A DNA stretch of 25,624 nucleotides, taken from contig JARVJW010000056.1 of the NCBI GenBank assembly GCA_029775955.1, forward strand, positions 1 through 25,624. The letters are read 5' to 3'. Shown here in pieces: positions 15,346 to 24,820 of the stretch; the first letter of the stretch is position 1; each line of letters begins with the position of its first letter. Origin of the DNA: Nitrososphaeria archaeon. Its GTDB lineage: Archaea; Thermoproteota; Nitrososphaeria; Conexivisphaerales; UBA164. The position numbers were made by a program, and so were the translations under genes. The notes under the pieces are model-generated. The model worked only from the letters and a program-made list of their open reading frames with translations, was not told the DNA's origin and made no database searches.

Positions 15346-18300
15346 TGGGCACGCTCACCTTCTGGCGATTTTTCTTCGTTTGCATTTCTTAATGGCCGAT
15401 CCGCCTTGATCAGGCGATCCTCTACAAGCTCAACAAATTCTTTATAGAATTCATCAAGTGAAAGATTGTTAATACCAATCGCTTCAAGCACTTTGGTGTC
15501 GAGTTCTCTTCTATCTTCCATTTTGACCTCATTATAATAAGGCTCCGCCTTTCTGTTAAAGATTTTTTCGTGGGAAAGGGACAAACTAGATAAAACTTTA
15601 AGATCTGGCATCGGCATATTCAAGTAGCCTTCAACAGTATTTGTTAAAATCCCGCCGCCCATTCTAAGTCCATAGATTTCCAACAGCATTAGGAAAAGTG
15701 TAGAGTTGAAAAATCGGAATATTGTTTCATAACTAATATTTTTAGGATATACCAGATAGAACATTTTATCAAATAATACCTCCTTATCATATATCGGATT
15801 GAAGAGTCTATCCATTTGATTTACAATTATAACAAATCTGGTCTTCTTTTGCATGGAAATGGAATACCAATTTTTTCGTCCCCTGACAGAGGGCAATTTA
15901 TTATACCCCAAGCTCTCTCCATATTTCACATATTTTCTTGTATTAAGCCCGGGATTGTCTGTGTATAAACACAGATAATTTATTATCAAATTATCTTGAC
16001 GATAACTTGATATTTCTTTAGGTCCTTTAATTAATGGTTCAACATCATTGTACTCAATAACAAATCTCTCCCCTCCCTCGTTTTCAATATAGATGAGACC
16101 CTGGTCTTCCAGCTCTTTCTCATTCTTAGCCTTTACACCCCATTCCTCAAACCTCTTTGGATTTGAGAGATAGTCAGCTTCGTATTGTGTCGATACATCC
16201 TTCATGTAGAAAAACTCGTTTGCGCCAGTTGTGAAACCACGTTTAATATCGGCAAAGTCTCTCAGCTTATGGGTGAGTTTCGGATATATCTTTTCCATGA
16301 AAAACTTTGCCCCAGGTTTCATATAAAACCATTTTCCATTTACTAACGCCCTTTTGTCCAGCTCAATGAACTGTATTACGCCATCCTCACCATAAGATTT
16401 CAGATAAACAAATTTGATACCGGGCGTTGTATTCTGTTTTCTCATTACGGTTATCACCGTATTCACATCTGCGCCGAAGCTCCTTTCCCTTTGCCCATAT
16501 ATGGCGACGATGTTTTCCTTGATTTTTTCCTGTAATGTTTTTCCATATCCAGTTTCAAGCCATTTGTCAGAAGATATTATGGATACAACGCCGTTATCAG
16601 CTACTAATTTCAGTGCTCTGATAATAAAATATGCATACAGGTCTGATTTTCTGTCCAAGCCGTACCTTTTTACATAGAATTCCTTTTTCTTTTTGTCTAT
16701 GGATTCCTGTCTCACATATGGCGGGTTCATCACTACAATGTCGACCTTTGATTGGGTATAGCTCTCTATTGTATTAGGGTCGATCCCTGTTAGTTTGTTT
16801 ATTTTTTTGCCTATCTTATCCAGGTTTTTCTTCAGTTCATTTTTCTCTACACCAGAAGACTTTATGTATTCATTTCTCCATAGCTCACGCTCCCGTTCAA
16901 GGTCCTTGACGTTCTCATCAATGGTATCGTTTACCTTGTATACAAGCGAGTCACTCACCTGAACAAGGGTTGCATCCAGGTTTGGAAGCGGCGAAGGTGT
17001 TTTCTGGTCTATTATAAGCGAAAGCCATAGCCTGAGCCTGGCTATTTCTATTGCCTCTCCCTCTATGTCAAACCCATATAAATTGCGGATGATGCGCTCC
17101 TTATATTCCAGCGGGTCATAGTTCCAACCTGCTTTTGTGTCAACCTCTTTCAGCAAGTTAAGCATTTCCTGCATCATAACAAGCAGGAACCCGCCCGAGC
17201 CAACTGCTGGGTCCATGATTTTCATGGAAAGCAATTTATTCTTGAATTCACTGACTTCAAACATGTTTAGCTTTCCTATGTAGTCATTCAGGCCATCTAT
17301 GAACTTTTTTCCATCTGACGAAACCCGGTCTTCAAGCCCAAAGTAATTTGCGAGCGCCCTGCGGCATATAAAGGAGCTTTCGGTTACTGGGGTGTAAAAT
17401 GTACCTTTTGAACCCCGCTCATATTCAGGCAACATGTTTTCAAACACCGTTCCTATCAGGGCAGGGTCAATGCTCACCTCAACCTCCAGGGGCGCGGTTT
17501 CGTCGACGGTAAAGTTGTACCTGTTAAAGAACTTCCTCGCCTTCTTGAACAGCTCGTCCATCTTCTGGCTGAGCTTGCTTTCAACAATATCTATGTAATC
17601 CTCCTTTTCAAATAGCGAGCCATTGAGAAATGGGAACTCTGTAGACCCCTTCCTGTTCAGGCTTTCATAGAATACCTTGTTCAGCTCCAAGTAGTCATGA
17701 ACACTGTCAACAAACTTTTTGTCCTTTTTGAGCCAGCCCTTCTTTTGCAGAAAATAGAGAAACATAAGCCGTCCAAGGAACCTTTGGGCATAAGCTGAAC
17801 CGTATTGGGGCAAAACACCTTTTACTGCTTTTTCTATCTCCTGGTAAAGACCTCTGTAACCCTCGAAAAACTCATCCCTGACCTTTTCATAGGGCAGGAA
17901 TGTGTTGTCATATGCCTTTCTCAGCGTATCCTCATCCCCCGGATTATTCATTGATTTGATCACATCAATATCAGTGATGTAAAGCCTGTCAGAGACATGG
18001 AGGATTTTTGTCTCTCCAGTGATTTTTGGGCCGGCCACAATCACCACATAACTTTCAACCCCGTTTGTAAACACAAGCAGCGGCCTGTGGAGCCTCTTAG
18101 CTCTCCAGGAATTAGCGGTCTTGACGCACTGGCTCCTGCCGAGTTCCCCGTCAACCTGCACTATGCACGCTTCAATGTAGCTGTCCTTGTAGAACCTTTT
18201 AATTGAAATTGGCTCTACATGTATTGCTCCCTGCCTTTTTAGCTCCTTAACATCAAGTTCCTGTAATGTAATTATATAGTTCAGAAGACCTTTTCCCAGA

Positions 18301-18355
18301 AGGCCGAATCGAATTTTGTTGAGCTTAGTATTTCATCTGGTAACTTCTGGCTCAT
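15342..18355 (-). CDS. Type IIG / PglX-like N6-adenine DNA methyltransferase, frameshift near its start
   Basis: About 1004 aa if read from ATG 18355 through one frameshift; 939 aa if started at GTG 18161. The first codons (MSQKLPDEILSSTKFD) run into a stop at 18283-18281, while the frame of the main ORF already reads protein-like from about 18305 (FGLLGKGLLNYIITLQELDV). The lengths fit loss of one base near 18305-18315. Counted from 18161: SAM motif I DPAVGSGGF at about 316, catalytic NPPYVRQ at about 478, then a target-recognition part to the end (LPSVRGRKNWYSI, NMPMPDL). It would methylate adenine to mark self DNA and set the specificity of the system. The C-terminal part is AT-richer than the first half. 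If the frameshift is real, the protein may be off or shortened. Confidence 0.85.
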
Positions 18356-18493
18356 TTATTTTCACCAACAGGGCTAGCTAAAAACCTGCTGGAATAAATG
18401 ATCGATTTTTCGGTGCTGTTCAATTGCGTTAACCATGTCATAAACACCATTGATTAGATGATGGATGAATATAAACATTGTATAACAGCTGGG

Positions 18494-18535
18494 ATTAGGA
18501 TAGATTCTGAACTTGTATGCCCTTATCAGTTCCAT
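18494..18535 (-). pseudogene. N-terminal scrap of another TnpB
   Basis: The minus strand encodes MELIRAYKFRIYPN, the very typical first residues of TnpB proteins. After that the frame goes on into unrelated sequence (to 18374) with no TnpB features. A fragment only. The region 18356-18640 holds nothing else recognisable apart from a likely promoter area for the methyltransferase. Confidence 0.72.
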
Positions 18536-18640
18536 ACAATTTATATTTTCATTCATGTTTATAAGCCCTACTATGGTTCGCTTTCACCCATAAATGGTGT
18601 GAGATTTCCAGCTCGATTGCTACTTCCGGGCGCCGGCATG

Positions 18641-18713
18641 AAAAATATTTAGGTAAACAATGAAAGCCTCATGTTAAATTATTGACGACTTCTACCTTGG
18701 TTGGGAATGACAG
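18641..18713 (+). repeat. 20-bp dispersed motif plus 3' end of the OB-like gene, copy 2
   Basis: AAAAATATTTAGGTAAACAA and the bases after it repeat 1706-1790 with few changes (TGAAAGCCTCATG, TTATTGACGACTTCTACCTT, GGGAA-GACAG). It is thus the 3' end of the OB-like gene in reverse. At GACAG it switches to TnpB sequence. Confidence 0.85.
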
Positions 18714-18885
18714 GGATAGGCTGGCCTCACTTGCCATAACCCTGCGGCTACCGTGAGTGCGGATGGCCTTCTTTGAATGATGAATACCTGTACACCAGCC
18801 ACGAGCCTAAAGTGGCCGGAGCGGGCTTGAAGGTCAACGCTCCGAATGATGGTTATAAGAAATTATAACCTTTCAGAAACGGTAT
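18708..18885 (+). pseudogene. TnpB C-terminal fragment, copy 2
   Basis: From GACAGGGATAGGCTGGC to CAGAAACGG it matches 1355-1533 at near identity (tail reading EYLYTSHEPKVAGAGLKVN). It carries GGGATAG, which the 1355 copy has lost, but lacks the CGTGG following CCCTG. It ends exactly where the next host-like frame begins. Confidence 0.85.
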
Positions 18886-18888
18886 ATC

Positions 18889-19581
18889 TTGTTTGTAGAC
18901 AGCCTGGTCAAAAAGCGCCAGGGCTCGTCCTTGATAAGCGATTACCCGAAGGAATTCATATTCCTCCTCCTGCTATCTATACCTTTTTGGCTGATATTCG
19001 AGGGCTACAATCTGTTTACGCATAGTTGGTCATACATCAACTATCAGTGGTATATACATATAATAGATTTCAGTATTATAATGCCCGCATTCGCCGAGAC
19101 TTTCATGCTACTCTGGGGATCCACAAGAAGAGTAATAAGCAGAGCACGCGAGATGCACAAAGCCTGGTATTATTCCATCGCTGCATTCGGTGCCGTGGTG
19201 TCTGTGATTCCGCTCGTTTTTCCATACGCTGCTTTTTCTCTCATGTGGGTAGGATTATTCCTGTTAATCGACCCTATAAATCATCTCAACGGGAGAATCA
19301 GCCTCATACATGAGTTCTTACACGGCAGGTGGAGGAATATCATAGCAATAGCCGTAGGATCCCTGATTGTGGGGTTTCTGTTCGAATTCTGGAACTACTA
19401 CGCCTACCCGCATTGGATATATAACATACCTATATTCGGCAGCTACAAACTTTTCGCGATGCCCGCGCTCGGCTACCTAGGATACATCTTTTTCGGGATG
19501 GAAGTATTCTCTTTTTACATTTTCTTCCGGTCTTTCATTTTTCATTACGAGCCGCCAGTGTTCGGAAACAAAAGCGGATGA
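18889..19581 (+). CDS. Polytopic membrane protein, unknown function
   Basis: 230 aa from TTG 18889. About six hydrophobic segments can be seen, near residues 23-41, 55-75, 95-112, 114-128, 149-168 and 187-212. The conserved-looking stretch FEFWNYYAYPHWIYNIPIFG, rich in Trp, Tyr and Pro between two segments, recalls the cyclase-like membrane fold, but I do not recognise the family. The frame stays open upstream into the TnpB tail (FQKRYILFVDS), so the original start may have been removed and TTG is a guess. It lies 99 bases before the glycerol kinase start on the same strand. A transport or lipid role is possible but unsupported. Confidence 0.68.
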   Translation: MFVDSLVKKRQGSSLISDYPKEFIFLLLLSIPFWLIFEGYNLFTHSWSYINYQWYIHIIDFSIIMPAFAETFMLLWGSTRRVISRAREMHKAWYYSIAAFGAVVSVIPLVFPYAAFSLMWVGLFLLIDPINHLNGRISLIHEFLHGRWRNIIAIAVGSLIVGFLFEFWNYYAYPHWIYNIPIFGSYKLFAMPALGYLGYIFFGMEVFSFYIFFRSFIFHYEPPVFGNKSG

Positions 19582-19680
19582 TGAAGACGCCAAAATCAAA
19601 GTTTCCTGTTCAGGGCGAGCAAAGAGAGTATGGCTCTATTCATTGGATTGTTATTTATTCTAAAAGATGAATCATATCTA

Positions 19681-21155
19681 ATGAGCTCTAGGTTTGTAGC
19701 GGCGATAGATCAAGGTACGACCGGAACTAGATGCGCAATTTTCAATGGATCAGGGAGGCTAATCGGCTGGTCTTACAAAAAACACAGGCAGATATACCCA
19801 AGGGAGGGATTTGTTGAGCAGGACCCGATAGAGGTGATCAACAATGTAAGATCTGTTATCAAAGGAGCCATAAAAGATGCAAAGATAGAAGGAAAGCAGA
19901 TCTCGGCTTTAGGTGTAGCGAATCAAAGGGAGACGGTAGTCGCATGCGATAAGCGGAGTGGAAGGCCCCTCTACAACGCAATATCATGGCAGGATTCAAG
20001 AACAAAATCTTTTATAGATGAACTGAGGGCGGACGAATTTTCTAAGACTATAAGCGGGAAGACCGGCCTAAGCATAAGCACTTACTTCTCCGCATCAAAG
20101 ATAAGATGGATGATCGATAACGTCCCCAAATTAAGAGATAAGACGGAGACGCTCTGGTTGGAAACGTAGACAGCTGGATGATCTGGAATTTGACCGGCAG
20201 GAGGTCATATGTTACAGACTACACGAATGCGTCTAGAATTATGCTTATGGATCTAAAGAAGCATAGATGGGATAGAGAGCTGCTGGAATTTTTCAAGATA
20301 CCGGAAGGGATTCTGCCAGAGATAAAAACCTCGCTTTCATCCGACGGGCTTGGCCATTTAATGGAGGCGGATCTGCCAGCTGCGCAAATAAACGCAGATC
20401 TAGGGGATCAGCAGGCCGCGCTGTTTGGGGAGAGATGTTTTTCGGAGGGAAACACGAAGGTAACCTATGGAACAGGCAGCTTCATACTTCAAAATACTGG
20501 CAAGAAGGTCGTAAAGAATGGGAAAGGGCTGATATCTACATGCGCTTATGGGGAGATCGATGGATCGTGTAAATATGCTCTTGAGGGTTCCACCCAGGTC
20601 GCAGGCGAGCTATTTGATTGGCTGACAAGCAAGCTTCAGATGTTTAAATCACTGAAGGATATTAAGCGGAATTTTGACAAAGACTATCAGTCTTCTGTGC
20701 ATATAGTTCCCGCTTTCAACGGGCTCTTTGCCCCCTATTGGGACGATTCAGCGAGAGGGCTGATAATCGGCTTGAGCGGCAATTCTAATAAAAAGGATAT
20801 TGTAAGCGCAGCTTACAGGGCCGTGTGCATGCAGGTGGATGATATAGTCAGCCTGCTCAAGCCTATCAGGGGGGACATAAAAGTTGACGGAGGCGTTTCA
20901 CGCGACGACGATATGATGCAGCTGCAGGCAGATCTGTTGGAGCGAAAACTGTTAAGATCCGAGATGCAGGAAGCTACTGTCTTCGGCGCAGCGCTGGCCG
21001 CGGGTCTATCATCCGATACTTGGTCGACTGAGGAAATCAAGAGTTTCTATCCGGGTGGAAGGGTCTTTTATCCCAAGATGGGAGATGAAAAAGTTGATAA
21101 TATAAAGAGGGACTGGAAAAAAGCCGTTGAGAGATCGCTTCATTGGATTAGTTAA
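19681..21155 (+). pseudogene. glpK: Glycerol kinase, full length but with one frameshift
   Basis: Glycerol + ATP to glycerol-3-phosphate (FGGY family). The first part from ATG 19681 has DQGTTGTR (phosphate loop), EQDPIEV, GVANQRET and ISWQDSRT, and stops at TAG 20167-20169. The next frame takes over at once: DALVGNVDSWMIWNLTG, then VTYGTGSF, GGVSRDDDMMQLQADLL. One missing base near 20145-20150 (ACGGAGACG, expected ACGGGAGACG) joins both into about 491 aa, the usual length. All family motifs are kept, so the lesion is recent or a read error. Start 19681 fits the family and has TTATTTATT about 26 bases before it; ATG 19630 adds residues not found in the family. Confidence 0.9.
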
Positions 21156-21198
21156 TTTATAGTTACATTAGAATAGTTAAGGGTTCAATGTAATAACA

Positions 21199-21206
21199 TT
21201 TAAATA
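21199..21206 (+). promoter_or_regulatory. TATA box of the MFS gene
   Basis: TTTAAATA centred 26 bases before the ATG at 21229, so the message is probably leaderless and separate from glpK. Confidence 0.65.
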
Positions 21207-21228
21207 CTACCAATTTCTTATATTCCGT

Positions 21229-22641
21229 ATGCAAAAGCCACAAGAGGAGACGGCGTACGTTCCAAAGCGTTCGGTTATAACCACTCTTTCTGCGATGGGC
21301 TATTTCCTAGATGGCTACGATTTAAGTGTCATCTCCGTTTTCACGTTGGTGCTAGTTACATACAAGATATTCCAATATTCTGCCTTTACAGAGTCGTTTG
21401 TTTCAGGTGCAGCTCTATTGGGCGCGTTCGTCGGAGCAGTCGTCTTCGGTCACTATGCCGACAGGATAGGCAGACGTTATCTGTACATCTTTGACCTTAT
21501 ATTCTTCGCTGTGTTTGCTGCGCTTTCAGCCCTCTCTACAAATATGATAGAGATGATAATTTTCAGATTCTTCGTAGGCTGGGGTGTAGGTGCTGATTAC
21601 GCTCTGAGCCCAGTTTATACCACCGAGATGTATCCCAATAAGAAGAGGGGCGCGGGGTATGGGTGGGTATGGACATTTTGGAGCATAGGCGCGGCGTCAG
21701 CCTTCATTATAGGTTATGCTATATTTCTGGTAAATCCTCTAGTTAGCTGGAGATGGGCTTTAGGTCTTGGTGCGATCCCAGCGGTGATAACGGTCTTCTT
21801 AAGGACAAGGATGCCTGAGTCGGCGAGGTGGAGGATTATAGATAAAGGTGAACAGATGGATAAAAGCGTAAGAATGGTCGCTCAAAAGATAGGTATAACG
21901 CCTCAAGATGTGGAGGCTATACTAGCAGAGAGACAGAGACAGGCGAATATAGCTGCTGGTTCTTCATTAGCCTTGTTTAAGGGAGAGTACGGAAAGCGTA
22001 CCGCGGTCGTTTGGACGCAGTGGATAGTCTACGATATAGCGGCTTATGGTATCGGGCTCTACAGCCCTCTGATTGCCAAGAGCTTCGGCTTCAGCGGGGC
22101 GCATTCGCTTCTTCTTTCGTTCATCTGGTACATGCCGTTTGGCTTCTTGGGCGCATTCGGCGCCGTGCTGCTGAATGACAGACTGGGTAGAAGGACCCTG
22201 CAGGCACTGGGTTTCTTTGGCATGTTCTTAGCTATGATCTTGTTCTATGTTGCGTCGTTTGCAGTCGGCGCAGCGGTATTGGGCTTCGGCGTGACGGCAT
22301 TCATATTTGATTATTTCCTTGGTAATTTAGGTCCAGGCAACACCATGGGACTATACGCGATAGAGTTACTGCCTACGAAGTTAAGGTCCTCATCGATGGG
22401 TAATGCGACTGGCATAACTAGGATTGTCTCATTCCTCTCTGCCTTCCTATTCCCTTACGTCACGCTCTCGCTGGGTAAGTCTTCATTCTTCCTGATCCTC
22501 CTAGTCCTAATGCTGTTTGCGTTCCTGTTCACGATATTCTTCACACCGGAGACAAAGGGCCTTACGCTGGAGGAGATTGCAATCGCTTCCTATAAGCATG
22601 TAAAAGGCATACCTAAATTGGTGATGCCGTCTAAAAGCTAA
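21229..22641 (+). CDS. MFS transporter, sugar/phosphate-type
   Basis: 470 aa with 12 predicted membrane segments and a cytoplasmic loop at about 195-250. Family marks: GHYADRIGRR (loop 2-3), RFFVGWGVGADYALSPVY, PESARWRI after segment 6, NDRLGRRTL (loop 8-9), and PETKGLTLEEI at the end. This set belongs to the sugar porter / phosphate symporter branch common in acidophilic archaea, probably H+-coupled. The neighbour glpK suggests glycerol or a glycerol ester as substrate, by context only. Intact. Its last codons lie in a 25-bp tandem duplication. Confidence 0.88.
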   Translation: MQKPQEETAYVPKRSVITTLSAMGYFLDGYDLSVISVFTLVLVTYKIFQYSAFTESFVSGAALLGAFVGAVVFGHYADRIGRRYLYIFDLIFFAVFAALSALSTNMIEMIIFRFFVGWGVGADYALSPVYTTEMYPNKKRGAGYGWVWTFWSIGAASAFIIGYAIFLVNPLVSWRWALGLGAIPAVITVFLRTRMPESARWRIIDKGEQMDKSVRMVAQKIGITPQDVEAILAERQRQANIAAGSSLALFKGEYGKRTAVVWTQWIVYDIAAYGIGLYSPLIAKSFGFSGAHSLLLSFIWYMPFGFLGAFGAVLLNDRLGRRTLQALGFFGMFLAMILFYVASFAVGAAVLGFGVTAFIFDYFLGNLGPGNTMGLYAIELLPTKLRSSSMGNATGITRIVSFLSAFLFPYVTLSLGKSSFFLILLVLMLFAFLFTIFFTPETKGLTLEEIAIASYKHVKGIPKLVMPSKS

Positions 22642-22662
22642 ATTGGTGATGCCGTCTAAAAG
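22613..22662 (+). repeat. 25-bp perfect tandem duplication at the MFS gene end
   Basis: CTAAATTGGTGATGCC followed by GTCTAAAAG stands at 22613-22637 and again at 22638-22662. The stop codon lies at the joint. Without the duplication the protein would end SKRQ instead of SKS. Confidence 0.92.
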
Positions 22663-22732
22663 GCAGTGATACCTCCGATTTAGGAATGATCGATATTTAA
22701 TCCATAGAGTGGATGGACTTAGGAATGATGGC

Positions 22733-23350
22733 TTATATCATTAATCCCAGCCTCATCCACTCGCTTATCTTTTTTTTATAATCCTCTTTCTCCCCTTCAT
22801 TTATATCCTTGATCTTTTCTTTTATTTTTGAGATTATGCTGATTATCTTCGGATTATCAGAAACCTCGCCCAAAATGTCTATTATGGCTGCTGTTTCATT
22901 CGAATATTCATCCAATTTGTCAAGCCAGAAATTTGGCAGTTTATAGTCTAAGAGTGAGAACAGTATATATGTAAGGGTCGGTACCTTCATCTTGCCTATT
23001 TCAAACGACTTTTTCCATCTTATAAACATCCTGTTTGGCGGAGGGAGGTATAACAAGAACTTGAGGTATTCCATTATATTATCTATCATCTTATCATTCA
23101 ACTGCTCATATTCTACGCCTTTATCCCCGAATATCAGCATCCTCGGTTGCCTTTCCTTAAGTTCGGATAGGTTCTTCCTTATGTGCTCAAACGTTTCGTT
23201 CAATTTATTGTAATCCCGGTTCTCGGGGAAGAATAGCCGGTTCCTGTCGAAGTAGAGGTGCTTTATCCCCTGAGCGATATTCGCCCTTAAAAGCAGATCT
23301 TTGTCGATCTTTGACAGATCCTGCGGCTGCTCCTTTCTTTTGAATAACAT
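22733..23350 (-). CDS. Hypothetical helical protein, unknown function
   Basis: 205 aa, MLFKRKEQPQDLSKIDKDLL at the start, mostly charged helices (HIRKNLSELKERQPR, KIKEKIKDINEGEKEDYKKK) and one more hydrophobic stretch around LTYILFSLLDYKLPNFWL. No signal, no catalytic motif and no family that I recognise. Probably cytosolic. It has its own TATA-like GATAAAAACC about 26 bases upstream, and shares the short region 23351-23436 with the divergent secreted-protein gene, which may mean joint control. Codon use looks normal for the window. Confidence 0.72.
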   Translation of the reverse strand: MLFKRKEQPQDLSKIDKDLLLRANIAQGIKHLYFDRNRLFFPENRDYNKLNETFEHIRKNLSELKERQPRMLIFGDKGVEYEQLNDKMIDNIMEYLKFLLYLPPPNRMFIRWKKSFEIGKMKVPTLTYILFSLLDYKLPNFWLDKLDEYSNETAAIIDILGEVSDNPKIISIISKIKEKIKDINEGEKEDYKKKISEWMRLGLMI

Positions 23351-23370
23351 AAATATAAGAAGGAATAGCA

Positions 23371-23411
23371 GGTTTTTATCCTTTGTGTCTCATCTGCAAA
23401 CCTATAAAAAG
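23371..23411. promoter_or_regulatory. Back-to-back promoters of the divergent pair
   Basis: Minus strand GATAAAAACC (23380-23371) lies 26 bases before ATG 23350. Plus strand CTATAAAAAG (23402-23411) lies about 30 bases before ATG 23437. Both would give leaderless messages. Confidence 0.58.
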
Positions 23412-23436
23412 GAGCAGATATATAATTTGACTATAT

Positions 23437-24175
23437 ATGTTGTTTTTAGTGAAACTGATATTGGGGATATTTATCGGCTTGATAGCTCTCTTTGTCAGGT
23501 TTTGCAGCTTTGAGCATAATATTCCCGCCATTCGCAGGATTGGCGTTGAAGACGTTCTCTTCGTTCTTCGCCAGCCCGTCCAACAATAATACCTTCTCTT
23601 CAAAAAGCTTAAACTTCACCTATCCCCAGAACTGGATAGAGATCAACCCTACTGTCATCACAAGTTCGTTTGCAAAGAACCTGAACGCAACGAAGCTCGC
23701 AAATCTCTCGAGCATACAGGTGCTGATCCCAAGTTCTTCGATGGTTTCGCTTCTAGGCAGCGGTCCAGCGCTCTTATCGTCCTTATCCTCCAAAAACTCC
23801 AGTATACCGAAAGAAATATCTGGTATACTTTCGAATACGAATTTGATGCTGGTGGGGGCGATCAACCTTTCGCAGTGCAACATATCAAATAAAACTAATC
23901 TGACATCCTCTACGTCAAAATTATATAAGGTTGTCAATATCTCGAATAGTTCGAAAGTCAATATATCCTTCGCTATGATCAGAGGAATGCCAGCTTTTAC
24001 CGCGACATTCAGCAATTTGACCTATGAGAGCACGATACACATCCCGTATGGCAGCCTAGCCGGCATTATAGATGGCAAACATCTCTGTTTTGTATTCGCA
24101 TTCGCAGGCAGAGGATCGGAATTATCGCAGACCAGCTACGCTTTTGACAGGGTATACAAGAGCGTAGAATGTTAG
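23437..24175 (+). CDS. Secreted or membrane-anchored Asn/Ser-rich protein, frameshift after the signal region
   Basis: The ATG at 23437 starts a hydrophobic stretch (MLFLVKLILGIFIGLIALF), and the main frame takes over near 23490 (SGFAALSIIFPPFAGLALK). One frameshift joins both into about 245 aa; alternatively the gene starts at TTG 23492 with 227 aa. After the membrane part it has many N-x-S/T sites and few charges, as in archaeal surface glycoproteins. FTYPQNWIEI near the start and IIDGKHLCFVFAFAGRGSEL then FDRVYKS near the end recall PsbP-like ligand domains, a weak match. The TATA box spacing favours 23437. Its stop TAG directly abuts ATG 24176. Confidence 0.62.
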
Positions 24176-24710
24176 ATGAGTATCATACAGCCGTATATGT
24201 TGCACAAACGTGTGGATAATACCCCTAAATTCATGCTGTCGAAGCAGTTATTCTTACTGGATGGAGATGGGACGCTCTATCTCTGGGACAAGCCGCTTGA
24301 ATCCTCCACCAAATTCATAAAGAAGATAAAAGAGCTCGGAAAGGACTTCATAATTCTGAGTAATAACGATTCGGAGAGCAAACTGAAGAGATTGAAGTTT
24401 CTGCGCAAGATACTTGACGTTGACATGACAGAGGATAATCTGCTTCTTCCGAATGATCTGGTTACAGCCTCGTTTACACGGCGTTAAGTTAGGAGCTTTG
24501 ATAGGCTGATAAGCGATGAATTCAAAGACGAGCTGGTCAGTAAGGGCTTTAGATATGACTGGCATGACCCGGATATCATTCTTATAGGGTTTGACACGGA
24601 CCTTACATACAAGAAGATGAAGAGGGTAATAGAGCATATAAACCGCGGAAAGAAGTTCATCTTGACGCATATCGACTCGCTGTGTCCTTATAAAGGAGGA
24701 CAGGAGAATT
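24176..24710 (+). pseudogene. HAD phosphatase (NagD-like), nonsense codon and lost 3' half
   Basis: LFLLDGDGTLYLWDKPLE carries the HAD motif I D-x-D-G-T; DFIILSNNDSESK is motif II with the cap region starting after it. A TAA at 24485-24487 interrupts the frame, which then continues in phase with clear homology: FDRLISDEFKDELVSKGF, DPDIILIGFDTDLTYKKM, KKFILTHIDSLCP. The protein would normally go on to motifs III and IV, but at about 24710 the sequence turns into a primase fragment. Family members start like ATG 24233 (MLSKQLFLLDGDG), which is likely the true start; ATG 24176 directly follows the stop of the gene before. Phosphoglycolate or similar phosphates are typical substrates. Not functional. 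Confidence 0.8.
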
Positions 24711-24817
24711 TTAGAGAAGCTTACAACCGACGAAGAATTATCAGGCTTCCTGAATTGGGCGCTTGAAGGTCTGCGCCGTCTCATGGCTAACAATTTTGTA
24801 TTTACGTGGCAACCCTG
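24711..24817 (+). pseudogene. Primase-helicase C-terminal fragment, copy 3
   Basis: ILEKLTTDEELSGFLNWALE and then GLRRLMANNFVFTWQP and a stop. It matches LLDKLTTPQELSGFLNWALE of the intact gene. It sits in the HAD gene and is followed, as at 1682-1725, by TGGC-A-C-CT and the 20-bp motif, so both remnants go back to one ancestral arrangement. Confidence 0.85.
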
Positions 24818-24820
24818 AAA

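Noticed and set aside
24254..24793. 179-aa minus-strand frame
   Set aside because: Opposite the HAD and primase fragments, whose motifs read well on the plus strand.
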